NCBI RefSeq assembly: GCF_001718195.1
Contig: NZ_MCNV01000020.1
Location: forward strand, 1 to 64,000
Reading direction: 5' to 3'
DNA: 64,000 bases
Source of the DNA: Paraburkholderia nodosa
GTDB lineage: Bacteria; Pseudomonadota; Gammaproteobacteria; Burkholderiales; Burkholderiaceae
Numbering within the stretch: position 1 is the first letter of the stretch; the number at the start of each line of letters is the position of its first letter. Below, in pieces: positions 17,218 through 25,973 of the stretch. Position numbers and translations under genes: made by a program. The notes beneath the pieces were generated by a model, which was given only the letters and a program-made list of their open reading frames with translations, was not told the origin of the DNA and searched no databases.

Positions 17218-17544
17218 TTAGAACGGCATCTTGAAGCCCGGCGGCAGCGGCAGGCCGGCGGTCATGCCGCCCATCTTTTCCTGCGACGTGGCTTCGGCCT
17301 TGCGCACCGCGTCGTTGAACGCCGCGGCCACGAGGTCTTCGAGCATGTCCTTGTCGTCCGTGAGCAGGCTCGGATCGATCGACACGCGGCGCACGTCGTT
17401 GCGGCAGGTCATCGTGACCTTGACGAGACCGGCGCCAGCCTGACCCTCGACTTCGATCTGGGCAAGCTGCTCCTGCATCTTCTTCATGTTTTCCTGCATC
17501 TGCTGGGCTTGCTTCATGAGCCCTGCGAGTTGGCCTTTCAACAT
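17218..17544 (-). CDS. ybaB: YbaB/EbfC family nucleoid-associated protein
   Basis: A small DNA-binding protein (108 residues) that bridges or compacts DNA. It has a Met/Gln-rich N-terminal coiled-coil helix (LMKQAQQMQENMKKMQEQLAQIEVEG, described here by its KKMQEQL core) and the conserved VTMTCRNDVRRVSIDPSLL. The ATG at 17544 is chosen because AAGGAG sits 8 nt upstream; a GTG two codons earlier is possible. It lies immediately downstream of dnaX, its standard neighbour. Confidence 0.93.
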   Translation of the reverse strand: MLKGQLAGLMKQAQQMQENMKKMQEQLAQIEVEGQAGAGLVKVTMTCRNDVRRVSIDPSLLTDDKDMLEDLVAAAFNDAVRKAEATSQEKMGGMTAGLPLPPGFKMPF

Positions 17545-17628
17545 AGTCACTGCTCCTTCTGGATCGTAGTCGTTCGAATCGATGCGCTCAAAAGCGCGCG
17601 ACGCTCTGCGCGCCGCGCGCGGCGCAAA

Positions 17629-20010
17629 TCAGTGGGCGGCCTGAGTGCCGCCCGATGCGGCTTCCGGCGCGACCGGCCGGATCGAGCCCGGCACGATGCT
17701 CGCGCCGAAATCGCGAATCAGTTGCTGCACGAAGGGGTCGGCGCCGATCTCGCGCTCGGCTTCGCGTTGACGCTGGGCGCGATCGGCGGCGTCGAGCGCG
17801 GCCGCCGTGCGGCGCGCGGGACCGACTTCCACGCTCACTTCAACGGTCTTGCCAAGCCGCTCGGCAAGCGCCGTCTTGAGCTTCGCGACCTGCGAGGCTT
17901 CGGCGTACTGCGGCACCGGCACGCTCAATTTGAGGAGCGTGCCTTCGAGCGCCGTCAGCTCGCTGTTGAACGCGAGCTGGTACGAGATGCCCTTGAGCGA
18001 AAGCGTGGCGGCAAGCGCAGGCCAGTCGCCCGTGAAACCGATCGGATCGAGCGCAATGCCCGGCGGCAGCTTGCTCACATCGACCACGGCCGGCGACGGC
18101 GTCGGCATCGCAGCGGCGGCGCGCGGCGCGGACGGCTCGCTGTCGTAAGGAGGCACGAAGCCGTCGTCGGGCGGCGCAAAGTACGCGTCATCGGCGCCGA
18201 GCGGCACATAGTCGTCGGGTGAAATATCGTCCCACGGCGGCGCGCCCGAAGCGTCTTGCTGCGCGTTTGCGTTGCGCGGCGTCTGTCGTGCCTGCGCTTC
18301 GTGCGCGGCGGCGCGGCGAGCCGGATCGGGCGTCGGCACCTTCACTTCCATGCGCGGTGCGGCCTTCGGCGCGGGCGCCGGGGCGCTCGCGCCGGCAGCG
18401 GCAGCGGGACGGCCCGTGGCAACGCGCATGCCCTTGCTGCGCAGCACGTCGAGCGCAGCGCTTGCACCACCACGCGCGGATGCCGCAGCGGCGGGTTCCT
18501 CACGAGACTCGAATTGCGGCGCGGGCGCAGCGGCCACGCTCTGCACAGCTTGTGTCTCTTCTGGCGCGGGAGCGGCCGCAGCCGGCTCGACCGGTGCCAC
18601 AGGCGCAGCTTGTGGCGCTGCGCCCGGGTTCGGCGCGGACTCGCCCTCGTCCTCCCAGGGCGGGACGACGCGCGCTTCGTCCGCGGGCCTCGCGAGCGGC
18701 GCAAGCGCAGGCGCGGACGCGCTCGCTTGCGGCTCGGCATCGGGCATCTTCGCCGGTGCGGCTTCGGTCGGCTGCGGCAGCGGGGCGGCGGGCTTCGGCA
18801 CGACTGGCTGCGCAGCGGCAGGCGCCGCACTGCGCGCCGACGCCGCTACCGGAGCCGCCGCACGCGCGCCCGCACCGGCCGCAGCGGGCTTCGACACAGG
18901 CGCACTGCCCACGCTGCCCGCGCTCACGGAAGGCTCGAACGCCAGCATGCGCAGGAGCGTCATCGTGAAGCCAGCGTATTCGTCGGGTGCCAGGCCGAGT
19001 TCGCTGCGCCCGAGGGTCGCGATCTGATAGAAAAGCTGGACCTGCTCCGGGCTCAACGCTTCCGCGAAACGGCGAATGTCGTCGGCTTCGGGCCACTCGT
19101 CGAGCACCGATGAAGGCGCGAATTGCGCCCAGCCAATGCGATGGAACAGACTCGCGAGGTCCTGCAGCGCGGCGGAAAACGACAGGCTGCGCAGCGCCAT
19201 TTCGTCGGCGATGGCGAGCACGTTCGCGCCGTCGCCGGCCACGAGCGCGTCGATCATGCGGATCAGATAGCTTTGATCGAGCGCGCCGAGCATGCCGCGC
19301 ACCGCTTCTTCGGTGACCTGGTTGGCCGAATACGCGATGGCCTGGTCGGTAAGCGAAAGCGCGTCGCGCATCGAGCCGTCTGCGGCGCGCGCGAGCAGGC
19401 GCAGCGCCTGCGCCTCGAACTCGACCTTCTCTTCTCCGAGAATATGCGTGAGATGCTCCACGATGTTGCCCGCCGGCATCTGCTTCAAATTGAATTGCAG
19501 GCAGCGCGAGAGCACCGTGACCGGAATCTTCTGCGGGTCCGTCGTCGCGAGGATGAACTTCACATGCGGCGGCGGCTCTTCCAGCGTCTTCAGCATCGCG
19601 TTGAAGGCGTGGTTCGTGAGCATGTGCACTTCGTCGATCATGTAGACCTTGAAGCGCGCATCGACCGGCGCGTAGACCGCACGCTCGAGCAGCGCGGCCA
19701 TTTCGTCCACGCCGCGATTGCTCGCCGCATCCATCTCGACGTAATCGACGAAACGCCCTTCGTCGATTTCCCGGCACGCGCGGCACACGCCGCAGGGCTT
19801 CGACGTCACGCCGGTCTCACAGTTGAGCGCCTTGGCGAAGATACGCGACAGCGTCGTCTTGCCCACGCCGCGCGTGCCTGTGAAGAGGTACGCGTGATGC
19901 AGGCGGCCGCCGTCGAGTGCATGCGTGAGCGCGCGCACCACGTGCTCCTGTCCGACGAGCGAAGCGAAATCCTTCGGTCGCCACTTGCGTGCGAGAACTT
20001 GATAGGTCAT
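17629..20010 (-). CDS. dnaX: DNA polymerase III subunits gamma/tau
   Basis: Clamp-loader ATPase and replisome organiser, 793 residues. The N-terminus MTYQVLARKWRPKDFASLVGQ is diagnostic. It is followed by Walker A GTRGVGKTTLSRIF, a four-Cys zinc module (CETG...CGVCRAC), Walker B VYMIDEVHML and the sensor/arginine finger LSRCLQF. Residues from about 370 to 640 are Ala/Pro-rich linker, then a tau-specific C-terminal domain. I see no AAAAAAG-type slippery run of the kind that makes gamma in E. coli, so a separate gamma product is not evident. Confidence 0.96.
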   Translation of the reverse strand: MTYQVLARKWRPKDFASLVGQEHVVRALTHALDGGRLHHAYLFTGTRGVGKTTLSRIFAKALNCETGVTSKPCGVCRACREIDEGRFVDYVEMDAASNRGVDEMAALLERAVYAPVDARFKVYMIDEVHMLTNHAFNAMLKTLEEPPPHVKFILATTDPQKIPVTVLSRCLQFNLKQMPAGNIVEHLTHILGEEKVEFEAQALRLLARAADGSMRDALSLTDQAIAYSANQVTEEAVRGMLGALDQSYLIRMIDALVAGDGANVLAIADEMALRSLSFSAALQDLASLFHRIGWAQFAPSSVLDEWPEADDIRRFAEALSPEQVQLFYQIATLGRSELGLAPDEYAGFTMTLLRMLAFEPSVSAGSVGSAPVSKPAAAGAGARAAAPVAASARSAAPAAAQPVVPKPAAPLPQPTEAAPAKMPDAEPQASASAPALAPLARPADEARVVPPWEDEGESAPNPGAAPQAAPVAPVEPAAAAPAPEETQAVQSVAAAPAPQFESREEPAAAASARGGASAALDVLRSKGMRVATGRPAAAAGASAPAPAPKAAPRMEVKVPTPDPARRAAAHEAQARQTPRNANAQQDASGAPPWDDISPDDYVPLGADDAYFAPPDDGFVPPYDSEPSAPRAAAAMPTPSPAVVDVSKLPPGIALDPIGFTGDWPALAATLSLKGISYQLAFNSELTALEGTLLKLSVPVPQYAEASQVAKLKTALAERLGKTVEVSVEVGPARRTAAALDAADRAQRQREAEREIGADPFVQQLIRDFGASIVPGSIRPVAPEAASGGTQAAH

Positions 20011-20230
20011 CTGGAAATTGTATCAGCAACGCTCGCGCGTCCGGATGAATCGAAAGGCGGCCAATGCCCGGTTCGCGGCCGCCGCGCAATGGCGCGAGCC
20101 GGCGATTGCGGACGACGAAAACAGTGGCGATGCAGGCGTGACAAACACGACGAACGAAGAACCGCGTCGCGCAGTCGATTGCGCGGCGTCAATCTCGTAT
20201 CTGCGGAGAAAAACGGAAGAAAAGAGGAAG

Positions 20231-20330
20231 GTGACGAGCCTGACCCTCGGCACTGGCGGAAAACGGCTGTGGCTGCTTCGTTCCCGACCTGACCAGGTTG
20301 ACCGCCCCTCCATGCGAGGAGGCCCGTCAC
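20231..20330 (-). ncRNA. ffs: 4.5S signal recognition particle RNA (small SRP RNA)
   Basis: The minus strand contains the universally conserved domain IV: CTGGTCAGGTCGGGAACG followed by AAGCAGCCACAG, close to the E. coli loop that binds Ffh. The ends can pair: 5' GTGACGGGCC with 3' GGCTCGTCAC, giving a rod of about 100 nt. A TAGAAT hexamer on the minus strand just upstream (20336-20341) fits a -10 element. Ends are estimated from pairing and may be off by a few nt. The location upstream of dnaX is typical. Confidence 0.92.
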
Positions 20331-20783
20331 GGCGCATTCTAACATCGGTCGCGCGCCAATGCGACTGCTGCAGTGCGAAAAAACGCGCCGAGCCGCGCCG
20401 GGCATCGTTGCGCGCCCAGGTAGCTACCCCCTTGCAATGGCTCGCATCGCCTCCAGATAGCGTGCAGGAGCACGAGGTACCGCACGAAATGGCCCCCGCG
20501 AAAAGGCTCGCGCCGCCGCCAGAATGTGCCGCCGAATGTGGCCTGGAGGACGGAAACCCTGCTTGCGGCATGAGTACTATCACCGTCGGCAACGCATAGG
20601 GATTTAGGCTACACTGGCGTCGGCAATCGGCTGGGCCACGCGGTTTGCGTGCGAAGGGCGTGTGATTCGGACGTATGACTGGGGTTCGGTCTGGCCGCCC
20701 AGGCGGCCCCGGAAGAATTTTCAGTTTTGGTGTATCGTGGCGAGCAATTTACTCGGCCTCGAATCGAAAGAGGTATTCATACA
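20331..20783. other. Intergenic region between ffs and trxA
   Basis: Apart from the ffs -10 (TAGAAT, minus strand, 20336-20341), I see no gene with a credible start and codon usage here. TACACT at 20610 could be a plus-strand -10 for trxA, but no matching -35 is visible. Confidence 0.5.
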
Positions 20784-21110
20784 ATGAGCGAACAAATCAA
20801 GCATATCAGCGACGCATCGTTCGAACAGGACGTCGTGAAATCCGACAAGCCCGTGCTGCTGGACTTCTGGGCCGAGTGGTGTGGCCCGTGCAAGATGATC
20901 GCGCCGATTCTCGATGAAGTCGCGAAGGATTATGGCGAGCGCCTTCAGGTCGCGAAGATCAACGTCGACGAGCACCAGTCGACGCCGGTGAAGTTCGGCG
21001 TGCGCGGTATCCCCACGCTGATCCTCTTCAAGAACGGCGCCGTGGCGGCGCAGAAGGTCGGCGCGCTCTCGAAGTCGCAGCTCACCGCGTTCCTCGACAG
21101 CCACCTGTAA
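20784..21110 (+). CDS. trxA: Thioredoxin
   Basis: A 108-residue general protein disulfide reductase. The redox motif WCGPCKM places Cys33 and Cys36, the cis-Pro loop is VRGIPTLILFKNG, and the core is PVLLDFWAEW. The ATG at 20784 gives the canonical length; AAAGAGG upstream is a moderate ribosome binding site. It is followed by rho on the same strand, as in many beta- and gamma-proteobacteria, with 303 bp between that hold a strong hairpin, a promoter and a pyrimidine-rich leader. Confidence 0.97.
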   Translation: MSEQIKHISDASFEQDVVKSDKPVLLDFWAEWCGPCKMIAPILDEVAKDYGERLQVAKINVDEHQSTPVKFGVRGIPTLILFKNGAVAAQKVGALSKSQLTAFLDSHL

Positions 21111-21178
21111 CTTCCTCGCTGGCCGCCCCTCCCCGTCCGGGCGCATCGCCCGGCCAGCAAGGGGATGAGCCAAGCAAC

Positions 21179-21208
21179 GGTGCGTGTTGTCACGCGACAA
21201 CACGCACC
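21179..21208 (+). terminator. Strong hairpin downstream of trxA
   Basis: A perfect 13-bp stem, GGTGCGTGTTGTC / GACAACACGCACC, with loop ACGC, 69 bp after the trxA stop. It lacks a T-tract (next bases ATAAAAAC), so it is either a transcript-end stabiliser, a Rho-assisted terminator, or a terminator-like element that protects the mRNA 3' end. Confidence 0.5.
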
Positions 21209-21260
21209 ATAAAAACACGCCGAAACTTGCTGTCGGTCTTCACTGACGGTTTCTGGCGTG

Positions 21261-21274
21261 TGCTATGCTAGAAT
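21261..21274 (+). promoter_or_regulatory. Candidate rho promoter
   Basis: An extended -10 (TGCTATGCT) at 21261-21269 is followed by an overlapping TAGAAT at 21269-21274. Either would start the rho transcript about 135 nt before the ATG. No convincing -35 is seen, which fits an extended -10 promoter. Confidence 0.4.
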
Positions 21275-21307
21275 TCATAAAGCGTCTACCGGCGCCCTTA
21301 TAAAAGT

Positions 21308-21413
21308 TTCAAGCAAGCTTGAAGCGAAGTTTCAACCAAAAGTCCTTGAGCGGTTCCGCTCGCTTCTTTTCCCCCATTCTTTTCGTCGCACTCCTCCCCG
21401 ACGGGTTCTCCGT
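21308..21413 (+). promoter_or_regulatory. rho leader: inverted repeat followed by pyrimidine-rich tract
   Basis: TTCAAGCAAGCTTGAA (21308-21323) is a perfect inverted repeat with a 2-nt centre. From about 21357 to 21413 the leader is C/T-rich and poor in G (for example CTTCTTTTCCCCCATTCTTT), the composition expected of a Rho utilisation site. Autoregulation of rho by termination in its own leader is established in E. coli; its occurrence here is inferred. Confidence 0.45.
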
Positions 21414-22676
21414 ATGCATCTTTCCGAGCTCAAGTCTCTGCACGTGTCTGAATTGATCGAGATGGCCAATGGCCTCGAGATCGAAAATGCGAACCGCCTG
21501 CGCAAGCAGGAACTCATGTTCGCGATTCTCAAAAAGCGCGCCAAGACGGGCGAAACGATCTTCGGTGACGGCACGCTCGAAGTGCTCCCCGACGGCTTCG
21601 GCTTCCTGCGCTCGCCGGAAACCTCGTATCTCGCCAGCACGGACGATATCTATATCAGCCCGTCGCAGATCCGCCGCTTCAACCTCCACACCGGCGACAC
21701 GATCGAAGGTGAAGTGCGCACGCCGAAGGACGGCGAACGCTATTTCGCGCTCGTGAAGGTGGACAAGGTCAACGGCCAGCCGCCGGAAGCCTCGAAGCAC
21801 AAGATCATGTTCGAGAACCTCACGCCGCTGCACCCGAACAAGGTGCTGCTGCTCGAGCGCGAGATGCGCGGTGAGGAGAACGTGACGGGCCGCATCATCG
21901 ACATGATCGCGCCTATCGGCAAGGGTCAGCGCGGCCTGCTGGTCGCTTCGCCCAAGTCCGGCAAGACCGTGATGCTCCAGCACATCGCGCACGCCATCAA
22001 GCAGAACCACCCCGACGTGGTCCTGTTCGTGCTGCTGATCGACGAGCGCCCGGAAGAAGTGACCGAAATGCAGCGCTCGGTGGCGGGCGAAGTGATCGCC
22101 TCGACCTTCGACGAACCGGCTGCGCGTCACGTGCAGGTCGCCGAAATGGTGATCGAGAAAGCCAAGCGCCTCGTCGAAATGAAGCACGACGTCGTGATCC
22201 TGCTCGACTCGATCACGCGTCTCGCGCGCGCCTACAACACCGTTGTGCCCGCATCGGGCAAGGTGCTCACGGGCGGTGTGGATGCCAACGCGCTCCAGCG
22301 TCCGAAGCGCTTCTTCGGCGCGGCACGTAACATCGAAGAAGGCGGCTCGCTCACCATCATCGGCACGGCGCTGATCGAAACCGGCAGCCGCATGGACGAC
22401 GTGATCTACGAAGAGTTCAAGGGCACCGGCAACATGGAAGTGCACCTCGAGCGCCGTCTCGCGGAAAAGCGCGTCTACCCGTCGATCAACCTGAACAAGT
22501 CGGGCACGCGCCGCGAGGAACTGCTGATCAAGCCGGACATCCTCCAGAAGATCTGGGTGCTGCGCAAGTTCATCCACGACATGGACGAAGTCGAGGCCAT
22601 GGAATTCCTGCTCGACAAGATTCGCCAGACGAAGAACAACTCCGAGTTCTTCGACATGATGCGCCGCGGCGGCTAA
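21414..22676 (+). CDS. rho: Transcription termination factor Rho
   Basis: A hexameric RNA-dependent ATPase helicase, 420 residues and full length. The Rho N-terminal domain (MHLSELKSLHVSELIEMA) is followed by a cold-shock-like RNA-binding domain (ETIFGDGTLEVLPDGFGFLRS, read through GFGFLR), Walker A VASPKSGKTVMLQ, Walker B VVILLDSITRLARAYN, and the Q/R loops. The frame is open 52 codons upstream, but the family start is the ATG at 21414. Its ribosome binding site is poor (pyrimidine-rich leader), so translation may depend on leader structure. A strong intrinsic terminator follows. Confidence 0.98.
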   Translation: MHLSELKSLHVSELIEMANGLEIENANRLRKQELMFAILKKRAKTGETIFGDGTLEVLPDGFGFLRSPETSYLASTDDIYISPSQIRRFNLHTGDTIEGEVRTPKDGERYFALVKVDKVNGQPPEASKHKIMFENLTPLHPNKVLLLEREMRGEENVTGRIIDMIAPIGKGQRGLLVASPKSGKTVMLQHIAHAIKQNHPDVVLFVLLIDERPEEVTEMQRSVAGEVIASTFDEPAARHVQVAEMVIEKAKRLVEMKHDVVILLDSITRLARAYNTVVPASGKVLTGGVDANALQRPKRFFGAARNIEEGGSLTIIGTALIETGSRMDDVIYEEFKGTGNMEVHLERRLAEKRVYPSINLNKSGTRREELLIKPDILQKIWVLRKFIHDMDEVEAMEFLLDKIRQTKNNSEFFDMMRRGG

Positions 22677-22702
22677 AGGCCCTCGCCCGCTCGAATCACC
22701 GC

Positions 22703-22734
22703 AAAACGCCCGCGACTTCGCGGGCGTTTTTCTT
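22703..22734 (+). terminator. Intrinsic terminator of rho
   Basis: An 8-bp GC stem CGCCCGCG / CGCGGGCG with loop ACTT, extended by AAAA/TTTT pairing and followed by TTTTTCTTTT, 27 bp after the rho stop. Confidence 0.92.
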
Positions 22735-22765
22735 TTCCGGCAGCGGATCGCTGCACCTCGCAACC

Positions 22766-22795
22766 TGTACGTGCACGTTCACGTTGAAGTATAAT
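22766..22795 (+). promoter_or_regulatory. merR-family promoter with three ACGT half-sites
   Basis: A TATAAT -10 element at 22790-22795 lies 45 bp before the MerR start. Directly upstream, ACGT occurs three times at exact 6-bp steps (22769, 22775, 22781), giving the partly palindromic TACGTGCACGTTCACGT. MerR-family proteins bind dyads between -35 and -10, so this is a likely autoregulatory operator. Confidence 0.55.
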
Positions 22796-22839
22796 GCGCA
22801 GCGTGTCTTGATCGCGTCCCGGCGAAAAAAGAGTTCCCC

Positions 22840-23391
22840 ATGCCCAAGGATTCCCCCGCGCTGCTCACGGTGCGCGACGCCGCCGAGCGCCTGAACGTCA
22901 CGCCGCGCACGCTCAAGTATTACGAAGAGCGGGGGCTCGTCAGCCCCTCGCGCAGCGAAGGCCGCTACCGGCTCTACGACGAGCACGACCTCGAGCAATT
23001 TGCGCGCATCCTGCGGCTGCGCGCGCTCGGCTTTTCGCTGCACGGCATCACCGAAATGCTCAAGCGGCCGCTCGAACAGGTTGGCGAAGGCCGCCGGCGC
23101 TATTCGCACGAGTCGCTCCAGCAGATCGCCGACGCGCTCGCGCAGCAGATCGAGACGCTGGACACGCGCATCGCGGCCGTGCGCCGCGAGTTGAAGGAGG
23201 CGCAGACGGTGCGCATGGAGCTGGCCGACGACCTCGACTACCTGCAGCGGCGCCTCGCGGGAGAGCCGTCCGATCAGCTGATCGAGCAGCGCCTCGCCGC
23301 CACGCGGCGACGCAAGGCGGCCGCGGCCGCGACGGGCGGCGGACCGGCAGAGCCTTCGGGCAACGCACGCGAGAACGACGAATCGGCATGA
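22840..23391 (+). CDS. MerR family transcriptional regulator
   Basis: A 183-residue regulator with an N-terminal winged helix (LTVRDAAERLNVTPRTLKYYEERGL then SRSEGRYRLYDEHDL, seen as separate stretches), a long coiled-coil dimerisation helix (about residues 80-140) and an Ala/Arg-rich tail. There are no Cys residues for metal sensing, so an organic effector or coenzyme is more likely than a metal. Its stop overlaps the start of the MFS gene by 4 bp (23388-23391), so it probably controls that transporter. The promoter upstream carries three evenly spaced ACGT words. Confidence 0.88.
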   Translation: MPKDSPALLTVRDAAERLNVTPRTLKYYEERGLVSPSRSEGRYRLYDEHDLEQFARILRLRALGFSLHGITEMLKRPLEQVGEGRRRYSHESLQQIADALAQQIETLDTRIAAVRRELKEAQTVRMELADDLDYLQRRLAGEPSDQLIEQRLAATRRRKAAAAATGGGPAEPSGNARENDESA

Positions 23392-24944
23392 GCACGGCCC
23401 AGCCTCGCGAGCCGATCTTCAGCGCGGCGCGCCTGCGCGGCGACTTTTTCCCGTGGGTGCTCGCCCTCGCGACCGGTCTCGACTACTACGACAACGCGAT
23501 CTTCTCGTTCTTCACGAGCCATATCGCGGGCGGCATCAACGCGTCGCCCGACGAGCTCGTCTGGTCGTCGAGCGCCTACGCCGTGTGCGCCGTTCTGGGC
23601 ATCCTGCAGCAGCAATGGTGGGTGGAGCGCATGGGCTACCGCCGCTACGTGGGGAGCTGCCTGCTGCTCTATGCCGTCGGCGCGATCGCGGCGGCACTTT
23701 GCGAATCGTCGATCGAGCTTGCCTTCGCGCGCGGCTTCCAGGGCTACTTCATCGGCCCGATGATGGGCACCTGCCGCATCCTCATCCAGATCAGCTTCAC
23801 GCCGCAGCAGCGTCCAGTGGCAACGCGCGCGTTCCTCATTCTCATCGTGCTCTCCAGCGCGCTCGCACCGCTCGTGGGCGGGCAGCTCGTCGCGCATTTC
23901 GACTGGCGCGCCCTGTTCGCGTTTTCCGCGCCCGCAGGCGTGCTCTATGCCGTGCTGGCCCTGCTCGCGCTGCCCGAGACGGGCCACTTGCTGCCTGAGG
24001 AGCGCGGCGAAGCGCACTTCTGGCCGTACCTCATCTTCGCGTTTGCACAGGGCGCGCTGCAGATCGCCATGCAGCAGGTGCGCTTCGAACTCTTCAGCGC
24101 GTCGCCGGAAATCATTCTGCTCACGCTCGTCGGGATCACGGCGCTCGCCTGGTTCGGCTGGCACCAGTGGCATCATCCGAAGCCGCTCATGCGCCTGCAC
24201 GCGCTGCGCGAGAAGCCGTTCCGGGTGGGCCTGCTGCTCTACATGGTCTACTACTACCTGAGCACGGCGCTCAGCTACCTGGTCTCGCGGCTGCTCGAAG
24301 GCGGTTTCAACTACCCCGTCGAAAACGCCGGACGCCTCACCGGCATCACGTCGCTCATCTCGGCCGGCGCCCTCTTTTTCTATTTCCGCTACGCGAAGCT
24401 CATTACGCACAAAAAGTGGATCATCGTGCCCGGCTTCGTGCTCTCGGCGTTCATCTCGTTCTGGATGACGCGGCTCACGCCGCAGGCAAGCGAAGCCTGG
24501 CTCATCCCGCCGCTGCTGCTGCGTGGCCTGCTGCTGCTCTTCATCGTGCTGCCCGTCGCCAATCTCACGTTCCGCATCTTCGCGATCGAAGAATTCACGC
24601 ACGGTTACCGCTTGAAAAACATCGTCCGGCAGTTGACGATATCGTTCGCCACAGCCACCGTTATCATCGTCGAGCAGCACCGGCTCGCGCTGCACCAGAC
24701 GCGGCTCGCCGAGTTCGTGAATCCGTTCAACCCGGCGTTCCAGAGCACCTACGCCGCGCTGACGCATTCCTTCGAACTGATGGGCCGCTCCGCGAGCGAA
24801 GCGCACGGATTCGCGCTCGCGCAGGTGAGCCGCATGGTCGCGCAGCAGGCGAGCTTCCTGAGTTCGCTCGACGGGTTTTACTTCCTGATCGGCGTGGCGG
24901 TGTGCGGCGGGATCTTCGCCGCGTGGCAAAAGCAGATCGATTGA
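23388..24944 (+). CDS. MFS transporter, DHA2-like (14 TM)
   Basis: A 518-residue integral membrane protein with about 14 hydrophobic segments. The N-terminal FFPWVLALATGLDYYDNAIF replaces the usual DHA2 start, and motif A-like GYRRYVGS follows TM2-3. A mid-protein pair of extra helices (FWPYLIFAFAQGALQIAMQ) supports the 14-TM subgroup. Likely a proton-driven exporter of small organic molecules; the cargo is unknown. It is translationally coupled to the MerR regulator upstream, a typical regulator-efflux arrangement. Confidence 0.82.
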   Translation: MSTAQPREPIFSAARLRGDFFPWVLALATGLDYYDNAIFSFFTSHIAGGINASPDELVWSSSAYAVCAVLGILQQQWWVERMGYRRYVGSCLLLYAVGAIAAALCESSIELAFARGFQGYFIGPMMGTCRILIQISFTPQQRPVATRAFLILIVLSSALAPLVGGQLVAHFDWRALFAFSAPAGVLYAVLALLALPETGHLLPEERGEAHFWPYLIFAFAQGALQIAMQQVRFELFSASPEIILLTLVGITALAWFGWHQWHHPKPLMRLHALREKPFRVGLLLYMVYYYLSTALSYLVSRLLEGGFNYPVENAGRLTGITSLISAGALFFYFRYAKLITHKKWIIVPGFVLSAFISFWMTRLTPQASEAWLIPPLLLRGLLLLFIVLPVANLTFRIFAIEEFTHGYRLKNIVRQLTISFATATVIIVEQHRLALHQTRLAEFVNPFNPAFQSTYAALTHSFELMGRSASEAHGFALAQVSRMVAQQASFLSSLDGFYFLIGVAVCGGIFAAWQKQID

Positions 24945-24979
24945 ACGACATCCAGACGCACGGGAAAACACACCCAGCG

Positions 24980-25816
24980 ATGCTTTCGAAACTCTCTCAC
25001 TGGTTCGACGCGCGCCGCCGCGAAAAGGCGCTGCGCACCTACGCGATCGACGACGCGCTTTGGCAGGCGACGCTCGCGGGCTTGCCCTTTCTCAAGCACC
25101 TCGACGCCGCCGACCTCGTGCGCCTGCGCGAGATGACGAGCCTTTTCCTCGCGCAAAAAGAGTTCTCCACGGCGCACGATCTCGAGCTGACCGACCCGAT
25201 GAGCGTAGCGATCGCCGCGCAGGCGTCGCTGCCCGTGCTCAATCTTTCACTCGATCTCTACAAGGGCTGGGTGGGCGTGGTCGTCTATCCGGGCGAATTC
25301 GTGATCCGCAAGACCGTGGAGGACGAGGACGGCGTGGTCCACGAGGTGGAACACGACGCGAGCGGCGAGGCGTGGGAAGGCGGCCCCGTGATCCTCTCGT
25401 GGGAAGACGCGCAGATGACCGATGGCAGCGACGCGTACAACGTCGTGATCCACGAGTTCGCGCACAAGATCGACATGCTTAACGGCGAGGCCGACGGCCA
25501 TCCGCCCCTCTTTCGGCGCTGGCACGCCCCGCTCGACGCGCAGGCGTGGGCCGACGTGTTCGACAACGCCTACGACCAGTTCTGCGACAAGGTGGACGCC
25601 GTGCCGGAGCGGCGCTGGGCGCGCTTCGAGCGCGATTCGCTGATCGATCCCTATGCCGCCGACCACCCGTCGGAGTTCTTCGCGGTGTGCAGCGAGGCGC
25701 TTTTCGTCAAACCGAAGGCATTCGAGGCGGAATATCCCGAGCTTTACCGGCTGCTCGCGCGCTATTACCGCCAGGACCCGGCGCGCGTGGGCGCACTGGC
25801 CGGCCAGCCGGCCTGA
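24980..25816 (+). CDS. mtfA: Zinc-dependent peptidase MtfA (M90 family)
   Basis: A 278-residue cytosolic metallopeptidase. In E. coli MtfA binds and titrates the repressor Mlc and has aminopeptidase activity. The zinc motif HEFAH is at residues 158-162, with Glu159 catalytic, inside VIHEFAHKIDMLNG. The family segments SLDLYKGWVGVVVYPGEFVI and HPSEFFAVCSEALFVKP (third ligand Glu) are present. The frame is open upstream, but MLSKLSHWF is the usual family N-terminus. It lies 35 bp after the MFS gene. No obvious Mlc or pts partner is in the window. Confidence 0.93.
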   Translation: MLSKLSHWFDARRREKALRTYAIDDALWQATLAGLPFLKHLDAADLVRLREMTSLFLAQKEFSTAHDLELTDPMSVAIAAQASLPVLNLSLDLYKGWVGVVVYPGEFVIRKTVEDEDGVVHEVEHDASGEAWEGGPVILSWEDAQMTDGSDAYNVVIHEFAHKIDMLNGEADGHPPLFRRWHAPLDAQAWADVFDNAYDQFCDKVDAVPERRWARFERDSLIDPYAADHPSEFFAVCSEALFVKPKAFEAEYPELYRLLARYYRQDPARVGALAGQPA

Positions 25817-25842
25817 AACCTGACGCGCGGGAGCCTCAAAAA

Positions 25843-25872
25843 TTCGCCAACCGGCTGATTATCTGGCATAAT
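25843..25872 (+). promoter_or_regulatory. Candidate rpmE2 promoter
   Basis: TTCGCC (25843-25848) and CATAAT (25867-25872) are separated by 18 bp, with TGG before the -10 giving an extended -10 look. The leader to the rpmE2 ATG would be about 95 nt. Confidence 0.42.
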
Positions 25873-25973
25873 CGCCGTTTTTCGACCCTTGGGTAAGTGG
25901 CTCGCGCGGGCAAAGTCGGCAACATGGTGTTGCAGGCACGCGGGTTGGCTACCGCCAGATTTAAGGAATAACC

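Noticed and set aside
17629..20010. Programmed frameshift site in dnaX
   Set aside because: No A-rich slippery heptamer is visible in the Ala/Pro linker-coding region.
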